Of a DNA stretch of 64,000 bases, positions 1 through 8,509 are shown one piece after another. The notes under the pieces are model-generated. The model did not search any database. It had not been told where the DNA came from and saw only the letters and a program-made list of their open reading frames with translations. The position numbers and the translations under genes were made by a program. Positions within the stretch are counted from its first letter, which is position 1, and each line of letters starts with the position of its first letter. Source of the stretch: Petunia secreta (taxonomy: Eukaryota; Streptophyta; Magnoliopsida; Solanales; Solanaceae); the NCBI GenBank assembly GCA_029990175.1, contig JARKIP010000065.1, positions 9,118,501 to 9,182,500 on the forward strand. The letters are read 5' to 3'.

Positions 1-1
1 T

Positions 2-193
2 TCTAGACTTCGTTTGTTCCCTGGTAAGCTTAAGTCGAGGTGGTCAGTTGTGCAAGTGGTACCTCATGGAGCTGTGGAAGTAGAGACCGAGGATGGTTCA
101 AGACGATTTAAGGTAAATGGGAAAAGGTTGAAAAGTTACTATGGAATGGAAGAAGAGGTCAAGGTGATCTCTGTCTGGTACTTTTACGAGTGA
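2..193 (+). CDS. Ty3/gypsy integrase C-terminal tail (partial)
   Basis: An open frame of 63 codons enters from the left edge and ends at TGA 191-193. It begins with the LRLFPGKLKSRW motif and continues through VNGKRLKSYYG. This is the tail typical of plant Athila/Tat integrases, after the catalytic core, where the protein contacts DNA or chromatin. The same block occurs in element 3 at about 42290-42480 on the minus strand (LKLFSGKLNSRW ... VNGQRVKHYWGG). The 192 nt shown are intact. The upstream catalytic domain is outside the window, so whether the full gene is functional cannot be told. Confidence 0.85.
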   Translation, partial: SRLRLFPGKLKSRWSVVQVVPHGAVEVETEDGSRRFKVNGKRLKSYYGMEEEVKVISVWYFYE

Positions 194-205
194 TTGAAGC
201 TTGCA

Positions 206-362
206 TAATGTCGTGCCACGACATTAAATAAGGCGCTTCTCGGGAGGCAACCCGTGTTTGTAATTGTAAACAAAAGAAAATAAAAAAAATAAAAAATAAA
301 AAAAATACAAAAAGAGTCGTGCCACGACATTAAATAAGGCGCTGCGTGGGAGGCAACCCACG
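206..362 (+). repeat. Duplicated post-pol hairpin module (AGGCAA loop)
   Basis: Two copies of a roughly 50 nt module lie just after the pol stop. Each starts with the near-palindrome GTCGTGCCACGAC (210-222 and 316-328), then ATTAAATAAGGCGC, then a hairpin whose loop is AGGCAA. In copy 1 the stem is CGGG/CCCG (241-244 and 251-254). In copy 2 it is CGTGGG/CCCACG (345-350 and 357-362). Element 3 carries the same module at 42204-42250 on the minus strand with a CTCGGG/CCCGAG stem. The loop is constant while the paired bases change together. The copies are about 106 nt apart. Confidence 0.8.
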
Positions 363-1811
363 ATTTTAGTTAGTATTTATTGTTTTACTAATTTTTATTT
401 TAATTGTAGGGTACGAATGTTTGATCAAGTTTTGTAGGATTAATTGACAGTTGCAGAGTTCGTGGAACGGGCGAAGGTGAATCACGATGAGCAAGTTGAA
501 AAAATGGCATGAACGAGGTGAGTAATTGTGAAGGGCTCGTGGCATGCTAGTACTACGCGGGATATTTAGCCTGAGAAGCATTTAAATCTCGTGCCACGAG
601 ACTAGCACGAGGAATTGTTGTGCCAGAGCTAAAAAAATACAGCGCATGGAGGCTCGCAAACGAGGCCACCACGCGGATTTTAAAGGCTAGGTAAGTAATT
701 TTAAAATTTAAAGAAAAAAAAAGAACAAAAATACCTGTTGGCTTGCTGAAACAAAAGCGCAGTTCCCTCCCTCAGCTTTCAAACACACGCGCCTTCCCTC
801 TCCCCTGAAACCCTTCAGCCCAAACGCCACCATCACCTCCACAGCAGCCCGCCACCACCTCCGTCGGCTTCCAGGTAATCTCGCCTACTTTTTCATGTTC
901 TCTCTCTGTCTTGTGGTCCCTCACCCCTGTTATCCGTCACCCCCTTAACCCCGCCACTCTCTACCTCTAATCCATCGTCCCACCCCTGTCCCACCAACCT
1001 CAACCACGTTCCGGTCAACCCTTAACCCCGCTGCCCTGTTCTCTGTTCCCGCTACCCTCACTTCCCACACCTATCCCGTCACCCCAACCTCTTATTCTCG
1101 ATCCCTCAGCCTCGACATGGCTCCCCACCCCTACGAATTCTAGGGTTCAGCCATATCCCCTGGTCCCTCCCTTTGTCTGCTGTTAACTTCTAATGGGAGT
1201 AGTGGCTGTATATAATTGCCCCTAATCAATAGAAGGTCTTCATGGGTTTGTTAATTCTTGCTTAGCTTAAGTTCATATTGGGATTGTTGCTTTTGCTTAT
1301 ACTGAAACTGGGAGGGGTCAATATTACATTATCCAGGTGTGTTGTGAACAACGCATGAGAATAGGGAGATTGTGTATATTTTTATGTTGCGATATGAATA
1401 GGCAGGTGTGTTTGGACTTATGGTTTTCGTTGAGATATAGTCTGCCTACTTTCTCGTTGTCCTATTTATTGATGTGTACGCATACACATATTGTGTTAAG
1501 TGAGGGGAAGTCTGATGTACCCTCGCCGTTACCCTTCTATTTACTGGTGCTGGTGATGGTGTTCATACCACCTGTTTTGCCTGATTCTTGCTGCAAGTAT
1601 ATCTCGACTCTTGTATAGGTCCTTTTAGCTGCTTTATGGTATTTCCGGATGCTATGTGTGTTGATGGGCCTGCTGATACTGCAGTAGCTGCTGTGACTAC
1701 TTCTGATGTTGTTCCTGGTGCACATTCTGTTACGAGCGCCAGCTGTTCGATTACTGCTGCTTGACAGGGAGTACCACCACCCTACTTGTTAAATATGTTG
1801 TTGTTATAGTG
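363..1811 (+). other. Post-pol noncoding region of element 1
   Basis: There is no convincing coding frame. At 587-655 there is a GC-rich patch of related words (gtgccacgag, agcacgagg, gccaccacgcgg) in the position where element 3 has its post-pol GC island. From about 740 to 890 the strand becomes very C- and CT-rich and ends at a splice-donor-like cag/gtaatc. The open frame at 1337-1618 has no recognisable content and starts at GTG, so I do not call it a gene. Element 3 carries its extra ORF in this position, and that ORF seems lost here. Confidence 0.5.
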
Positions 1812-1847
1812 CAGTGAGGACACTGTTTAATCTTAAGTGTGGGGTGG
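1812..1847 (+). promoter_or_regulatory. AGGA hairpin plus internal PPT-like tract (element 1, copy I)
   Basis: CAGTG (1812-1816), loop AGGA (1817-1820) and CACTG (1821-1825) form a perfect 5 bp stem. Nine bases later comes AAGTGTGGGGTGG (1835-1847). The arrangement repeats the one found directly before the 3' LTR at 3657-3691. Position after the coding region suggests a central polypurine tract; a function in second-strand priming is inferred. Confidence 0.6.
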
Positions 1848-2003
1848 AAGTTTATTGTGTGGTACTTGTTTATTTTAGGATGTTTTCGTACTTTCTTGTC
1901 ACTTGACAGTTTTTGATTTATTTCTTGCTTTCTAGTTTTGTTGGGTCTGTAATATCATATATATTCATGGCCTGTAATAGAATAGTATTATAAATATTTA
2001 GTA

Positions 2004-2277
2004 CTCCCTCTGTCCCAATTTATGTGTCACACTTTCCTTTTTGGTCTGTCCCAAAAAGAATGTCACATTTCCTTTTTTGTCAACTATTTAATGTACTATC
2101 TCTATTTTACCCCTATTGGGCCCTACTTACTTTAAAAGCCACAAACAACTTTTTGATTACTACAATCTTCACTCTCTTACTTTTTCAAGGGTAAATTTGA
2201 ACATTTACAAAGTCAACTTCTATTTCTTAAACTCCGTGCCAAGTCAAACACCGCCACATAAATTGGGACGGAGGGAG
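2004..2277. mobile_element. Stowaway-like MITE
   Basis: The element is 274 bp with terminal inverted repeats that read CTCCCTCTGTCCCAATTTAT at the left and its near-perfect complement ending GGGACGGAGGGAG at the right. A TA dinucleotide flanks each end (2002-2003 and 2278-2279), the usual Tc1/mariner target duplication. It has no coding capacity and is nested in the 3' region of element 1. Confidence 0.85.
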
Positions 2278-3656
2278 TAGTTCATTAATATTAAAGTTAA
2301 TTTTTAGTTTAGTTAATTCTTAGTTTATCAATAATCTCTTTGGGATTTCTTAGCCTTGGTTCTTTCCTTTTGAGTTATTATGTTGAACCAGGCAGTCTGT
2401 AGGTTAGATAATAAATTAAAAAAAAATATCTAGGAGCTCAAAAGAAGGAAAAATGGAGAGTAGGCAGAAAAAGAGAGAAGTGAGGGAGTCGAAAGGCAGC
2501 TTTTAGTTAGAACTACCTATATATTTTTTAACTTCCTTTTTGAGTTCATAGTGAGGTATTGCGAGGTGAAACTGAATTGATCTTTGAGTTCCATGTACAG
2601 TGTGTGATGAGGTTATTTTTATATACTTCTCATTGTTTCATGTTAAGTCTAGAACTTGCCCTGCTTGTTGTTTGAGGCAAAATCCTAGGTAGTCTTGATC
2701 TTAAGAACGAAAGTAGGCCTTCTTTGGCCCGCCAGTTCCCAAATTAGCCTACCTAATGAATATATTCCGTTGAGTCTCCAATTTGAGCCTATTGACCTTT
2801 TCTTTGGCAACTTGAATTACAAGCCTTATCTATATTCTATTTACCTCTCTTGTTACTCATCTTCCCTTTAACTACTTTAGGTTGTGTGTTTAGAAAGATT
2901 GTGGGTTATTAACAAGAGTTGTTGTGTATCTGGGAGGAAAGTTGCAAAAGAATGAAGGAATGAAATACTTGATATTCTCTTCGTACAAAAAAAAAAAAAA
3001 AAAAAGGAAAGAAAAAAAATGAAGGATGGGGGCAATGTTCCTATGCTCGGTTAAGGGTGATAAAAGCCTCGAGTATGAACACGCCAAAGGCACCCTAGGG
3101 AGGATGATGTATCTCATTGAACTCTTAGGGCCCCAATCATCCAAGCGTTGTGAAAATCATTTAAAAAAAAAGAGAATGAGTTGATGAATAAACAAGGAGA
3201 AAGGGAAAATTAGTAGTGAGTGATGTTTAAAGTGTTGAGGGGAAGAATTAGTCACTATATACCCAAAAGTGTACCACACCTTACCCCAAGCCAACATTAC
3301 AAGCTATGAAAAGCCCTACTTGACTTTTGATTGAGACTCTTACATTAGTGGATAACGACAAAATGGGCAAGCCTATGACACTTTTCTATGGGACATGAGA
3401 AATTTCTTTCTGAGCGTGAGAGTATTTGATATTTGATATGCCACAATGTCTCTGGAAATCATATGTTGTGTGTTTGGTGGCATCTTCTTTCTGTGAGGTA
3501 CATTGGAACTTGAATGGTCTATAGGTTTCTACTTTCAATACTTAACTATGACCAAAAGAAAGGGTGTTTGAACTTTATGGGTGAGTTTTGCGAAGTTGTT
3601 GTCACGAGTCCTTATCTAATCTTGATGTCTTGCCCGCTTTCTGTGTGTTCTTCTTC

Positions 3657-3691
3657 TTTGCTCGAGGACGAGCAAAAGTCTAAGTGTGGGA
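3657..3691 (+). promoter_or_regulatory. AGGA hairpin and 3' polypurine tract (element 1, copy II)
   Basis: TTTGCTCG (3657-3664), AGGA (3665-3668) and CGAGCAAA (3669-3676) form an 8 bp stem. The purine-rich AAGTGTGGGA (3682-3691) follows, three bases before the LTR start at 3695. The tract is the expected primer for plus-strand DNA synthesis. The hairpin recurs in other elements of this window with different stem bases. Confidence 0.75.
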
Positions 3692-3694
3692 TTG

Positions 3695-4993
3695 TGATAT
3701 TTGGCTATTTCACTTATATTTTTAGGGTATTTTCACCATGTTATGATAGTATGTCTAAGATGTTATAAGCAAAATTGTTAATATTTGGTGCTAATTGAGT
3801 TGTTTGGTGTTGTAGGACTTGAACATGGTGAATTGAGCGGAAAAAGTGCTATTTTTGGAGTTACAAATGAAGATGTTGAAGAGTTCAAGTAATCCGTGTG
3901 CCACGCGAGTGACACGAGAAGAAATAGAGTCTTTGCTTAATAATTGATTAAAAATTTCAGCGCATTTAGGCCAAATACGCGAGCACCACGCGAGCTGAAT
4001 TGCCTGCAGAAATTTGGTCTGCGCGGCACGCCGGTGCCACGCGCAGTACAAGGCTGATGGGCGAAAAAATAAGGCTATTTTAGTACTTTTGCTCAGTTTA
4101 TTACAGGGTATAAAAGCTTCTTTTGCCTCCATTATGAAAAATACACTGGAGAAGAAGCAAAAAGGAGGCTAGAGCTTTAGAGACTTCAAGAACACGAGTT
4201 TTTCTAAATTCTTCCCTACTTTTTGTAATTTATTCATTCATGAATTATTTTGATATGACTATTATGAACATGAGTGGCTAATTCACCCATTCTAGGGTTG
4301 ATTGAACCACTCCAATACTTATGTGCTATGAATATTATTTTTGATGAATGAAACTTGTGAATTCTTCCTATCTAAGTATTTATGTTTTGATTGCTATTGA
4401 TTGGAAGGGCCGCCAATTGATTGTTCCCATTATTCATGTGTGTCTAGGGATAGATTCATAGGTTTGGGTTAAACACTTAGCAATATTTCAATCTAAAACC
4501 AAGGTATTACTTAGATTGTCAATAAGGTGATTTGTGACCATTGACCCTGATTGTGAACAATACTTGTAGTCTTATCTATCTTCATTAGTTAATTGGAAAA
4601 TTAGTTAGTGAAAGTTACAGTTATTACACGGAAGTGAATAGTTGTGAATTTGGAGCAAGTGTTCAATAGGAAGAACCAAGTTGAATTCGTTAAATCATTA
4701 TTCTAATACATAGGTAGGAGTTGGGTAAATCAATCCTAGGCTTTACATCCTTGAATCAATTTTATTCTCTATTAATTGTTGTTTACTATATTATTAATTT
4801 TTATTACTTAGTTGTTACTACACAATCAACCTTAAATCAAACACCCTTAGAAGTTAGTTGATAGATAAATTAGTTAGAAAAACAACTAGATTTCGAGTGT
4901 TCCCTGTGGGATTCGACCTCGGGACTTTAAGTACCGAGCTATATTTGCTGCGACCGCTTAGTCCCTTTTATAGGGCATAGTTGGGCGTGATCA
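3695..4993 (+). repeat. 3' LTR of element 1
   Basis: The LTR is about 1299 bp. It starts TGATATTTGG right after the polypurine tract and ends GGGCGTGATCA. The end matches the end of the element 2 LTR (accgctta..., then gtgatca at 19438). Promoter: TATAAAAG at 4109-4116, preceded by a GC-rich island at 3893-4050 made of words such as gccacgcgag and gcaccacgcgag. The left LTR is outside the window, so age cannot be estimated. Confidence 0.8.
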
Positions 4994-5154
4994 CATGTGT
5001 TGTGCCTCCAGTTGTTCTGCCTGGTTAGGTAACTGAGGTAATTATTGGGTCCGAGTGCTCAAAGAGGTTGTATTATTTTACGCGGTTGAACATCCCGATA
5101 TTCCCAAGCAATGCATTCGATAATCCCTGTGTAAGTTTTTTTTTTAAAATAAAA

Positions 5155-6470
5155 TGATGTTCAGCGTATCCTTCAAGCTCTTGATTATATCGAGCGGTAT
5201 GGTGTTGATTACTCTGCTATCCAGTTTCATGGTCCAGCCTTGAATTGGTGGGCCGCTCTTTTATTAGCTAACTTGGTTCGTTTCTTCTAGATTCGTGGAA
5301 AAGTTTCTTTCGAGTAGCAAGCGAGATAAAAAGTGTTGCCAGTTTGAGTGGATTGGACAGGGTAGCCTGTCGGTTAGCTTGTTGGTGTTTCAGAATATGA
5401 GATTGAATTCTTTAGGATGGCTGGATATGCACTAGAACTAGTCCATGAGCCTTCCGAGAATGTTCAAAGATTTATTGATGACCTTTCACCTTCCTTGAGA
5501 TCCCAGGTGGCTCGAAAAATTGAGGTTGGGACTTCATTTGACGTCGTTGTCGATATTGCTCAGAGGTATTAGGCATACCATAAGTTAGAGAGGGAAGAGT
5601 TAGAGTGGGAGAGCAAGAAATCCCGTGGCCCTAGTGGGCAACCATGGTACCTCATTTGGAGGTAAGAGTTCTGATTATTTTGGGAGGTCACCTGCCAGGT
5701 TATCTCAGCTTGTAGAGCATAATTCTCAAAGTGCGCAGGTAGTTCATCAAGATCAGAGTCAGTTTTCTCTTTGTAGCTATCAATAATCTGTCCAGTTTCC
5801 ATTTTTAGCGAAAAGGGTGTTATCACTATCATGAGTCTGGTTATCCTTTGAGGAGTTTTCTTTACTCCGGCAAGCAGGCAATCGTCTTTTCTCTCGTCAT
5901 CAGGCACATGCACAGTCGCAGGAAATTTCATATAGATCTTAATCAACCAGAGATATGCCCTCATTCGATAAAGGTCGAGAGCGTGGTGGTAGTGGTTCTT
6001 CTAGAAGTAATTATCAGGGTAGCGGTTCGGCTCAGCCGCAGAGGCAGTTCTAAGAACTACAATCTGGCAGGATGTTGAGGTATCTGATGTAGTACATCCA
6101 TGTATTTCTTCTTCCATTAAATGTGAGTAAGATTTCATTCTTCTGATCGGTCTGGACTTCGTTTATTTTACCATATTTTCATGGCCTCTCTGGATATTGT
6201 TTCTATTAAGAATCGGTTGCAGTGGAGGGGTGAGCTTCTGATATGATTTATTCCTGGTATTTATGATGACCCTACTAGTTTATCTGGATTAAATGTGAGA
6301 GATTTGGGAATGGGTGTCGGTATTGTCCACTTGGCATCTTGTTACGCCACTTTCTGTTATTATGTCATTTCAGTTTACCTCTCTCATCGAAATTCAATGT
6401 TGGTAGGATAATGGGATTCTTATTTGTCACCATCAGAAAGTGTCATTCTTTCGGTGCAAAGTGATTAGTA
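5155..6470 (+). pseudogene. Tekay/Del-type chromovirus gag to protease remnant
   Basis: The gag capsid region is readable in pieces on the plus strand. At about 5160-5280 it reads YGVDYSAIQFHGPALNWWAA. At about 5390-5570 it reads FFRMAGYALELV, then SENVQRFIDDLSPSLR and VARKIEVGTSF. Both are hallmarks of chromovirus gag. Stop codons and shifts interrupt it, for example TAG near 5571. The zinc-knuckle area (5820-6080) is unrecognisable. The segment at 6180-6430 keeps traces of the protease-to-RT linker. The rest of pol does not continue on this strand, so this is a broken copy. Confidence 0.7.
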
Positions 6471-7160
6471 AGTAATATTCGATCTACGTATCTCCTCTTG
6501 GTTCAAAATGCCAGTAAAGTCATACTATCCCATGAGTTTATCTGGGTTATAAAAGGGTTTTCTAGTAAATTGTCAGAGTTCCTTTCTTATTGGAAGGTTA
6601 AATTGGCATGGAAGTTGTTCCATAAAGCTCATTTAATATTTATTTCTTCGATTGCGATTCTTTGGTTAGCCGATTCGGATGTACTCTAACTATGGTAGCC
6701 AAGTAAATAAAAAGATGACCTTCCCGAAGCTCTAATTATTTCTATCCTCGGTCCATTGCCATTTCGTCGTCGTCCGGTGCTAATGAGCTCGGGCAATTAG
6801 TAGCCGCTTGTGGTATTCCCTATATTGAGCCAAAGTGCGTGTCAAGGTAACCGTGTAAACACATTGTTGTGTTTTTCAAGGCTACTAAGTGTAATGAGAG
6901 GCGTCATTTGACCTTTGATTTGATCTATCATGCGGTGGTGCTTATAGAAAATGTATGGAATTGTGAACTCGAGAGTTGCAGCTGTTTGGAAACTTGTAAG
7001 GATAATTGGTAACTTAGGTCTGCCTACGTTCAGCTTTTAGCTAAATCTTCTTAGTCCAGCAGAGTGTGCGAGGATGGTTATTCCTATTCAAATAGCTGCA
7101 TGAGTTCGTTCTTCAAGTGGAGGAGTCTTCCTCCAAATACTGAATGGTAATATTAAATCC
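6471..7160. other. Unassigned, probably degraded chromovirus DNA
   Basis: No frame longer than about 60 codons here has recognisable content. It lies between plus-strand gag-like and minus-strand pol-like remnants, so it is probably decayed retrotransposon sequence. I see no promoter, RNA gene or clean repeat. Confidence 0.3.
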
Positions 7161-7164
7161 CTAA

Positions 7165-7335
7165 GACGTTGATACCACTTTTATCATGACCCAACCTAAG
7201 GCCAAGACAGAAACCTACAATGAGCGTTGATCATTGCTAAACCCACTAATAATCTATTAATGCTAGAGATAAGCTGGTAACCTAATCATATATACGTACC
7301 TATCGGCTGAAAGTATAAAGTCTGAAAAGATGACA
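7165..7335 (-). repeat. Tekay-type LTR end with primer-binding site, minus strand
   Basis: Read on the minus strand, a sequence ending GGTTGGGTCATGATA is followed by AAAG and TGGTATCAAC. Plant Del/Tekay LTRs typically end TGGGTCGTGACA and are followed by the initiator-Met tRNA primer site TGGTATCAGAGC. The match is imperfect. The LTR end faces away from the pol fragment at 7350-7760 on the same strand, so the pieces are rearranged. Confidence 0.45.
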
Positions 7336-7349
7336 CGACTTTAACTTAC

Positions 7350-7760
7350 TGGCAATTAGAACAATGAGCCACAAATTCTGCTATGTCACACTTCATTCCA
7401 TCCCACCAACAAATCTGCTTAAGATCATGGTACATCTTAGTCGAACCTGGATGTACAATATATTTGGAATAATGTGCCTCTATCATAATCTGTCCATGTA
7501 AATTTGCAACATCAGGAACTCAAAGTCTATCTTTATACATGAGAACACTGTCAGTAGTAACCCTGTATGATGACTCCGATTTTCTTATGGCTATCTGTCT
7601 GTATTCAACTAGCACTGGATCCTCATACTGACACTGTTTTACTTCATGAAAATTTAGAGTTAAAGGTCTAGTGCAGTTTATCGTCCATCCATCATTGGCA
7701 TATCTCCTTCACACCTCAACTCTTTGAGAAGTTACTTTAGCGTACAAGTGCACATGTAAT
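7350..7760 (-). pseudogene. Chromovirus RNase H-integrase linker and HHCC zinc finger remnant
   Basis: The minus strand encodes the region before the integrase zinc finger (EDPVLVEYRQ, about 7600-7630). It then encodes the finger itself: EAHYSKYIVHPGSTKMYHDL followed by KQICWWDGMKCDI and FVAHCSNC. Both His (AHYSKYIVH) and both Cys (HCSNC) of the HHCC motif are kept. A stop codon lies before VPDVANLHGQ. The piece runs opposite to the gag remnant at 5155-6470, so this is not one collinear element. Confidence 0.75.
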
Positions 7761-8472
7761 CAACTTGTTGCTGGTATTCTGCCTCGGCTCATGGTCCAAC
7801 TACATGTCTCTTTTATTTTCACTTTTCCAAGACATAATATTTCCAATTCAAAGACAATACCCTGAAGTAGATGTTCAGTTTGGAGATCATTCCTGGTCTG
7901 CATCATACTATCCAGAAGTATTTGCATGATCCTTATCCTTATGTGATAGACCCTGTTCAGATGAACCTTTGACATACATTAGGATACGAGTAACTACATT
8001 CCCACAAAGAACTTGCGGAACAACACTGACATCAACTGAGATGTTGCATAGTGTGTTTGTAAAAATAATATAGCTTGCATCAAATCTTCTATAATGTGTA
8101 GTGACAAGGTACTTCAAAAGTTCCCTCTATCGCATCAAGCGTGAGTTAATTCTTAGTTCCATCGACTTGTTCTATATCGAAAGGTATATCGAAGAGGTGA
8201 TTATCAGCTGAATCATGTTAACCCATGCAAAGTTCCATGTATCTTTTCTTCGAAAATGTAGAACTTTCTTCTCGTAATCGAAGAAGGATCGGCTTAGTTA
8301 GAATAAGATGTACAATGGTATTATCATATTATCCAGATATATTTTGTTCCAAAAGTTCGATATGTGTGTTATAATTCTGATCCTGTAATTAGGAAATAAT
8401 GCCCGTGGAGTAGCTCAAGAAGGTCGTGCAAGTTCTCGTGTTATCCGTGCGAATTTTCCTTTAGACTTAGGC
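7761..8472. other. Unassigned sequence upstream of the Tekay 3' LTR
   Basis: Short minus-strand frames (7760-7975 and 7908-8117) have no recognisable motifs. By position this should be the pol end and 3' untranslated region of the element whose LTR starts near 8510. I cannot confirm any domain. Confidence 0.3.
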
Positions 8473-8509
8473 TCGTTCGAGGACGAACGACAGTTTAAGT
8501 GGAGGAGAA
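8473..8509 (+). promoter_or_regulatory. AGGA hairpin and polypurine tract of the Tekay-type element
   Basis: TCGTTCG (8473-8479), AGGA (8480-8483) and CGAACGA (8484-8490) form a perfect 7 bp stem. TTTAAGTGGAGGAGAA follows directly up to the LTR start. The stem differs from the Athila-type copies at several paired positions, yet the loop and the downstream TTAAGTG are the same. Confidence 0.75.

Larger units (their letters stand above)
1..4993 (+). mobile_element. Athila-type Ty3/gypsy retrotransposon, 3' portion (element 1)
   Basis: The window opens inside the end of a pol gene (2-193). A 3.5 kb noncoding 3' region follows, then a polypurine tract and one LTR (3695-4993). The 3' region shares blocks with element 2 (16855-18172) and, on the other strand, with element 3 (about 38000-39740), which has clear Athila-like gag-pol; this is the basis for the lineage call. 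The 5' part lies outside the window, so no target duplication can be checked. A Stowaway-like MITE is nested at 2004-2277. I see no post-pol ORF like the one in element 3. Confidence 0.8.

Noticed and set aside
1337..1618. 93-codon open frame in element 1
   Set aside because: Starts at GTG, no recognisable motif, lies in retrotransposon noncoding DNA.
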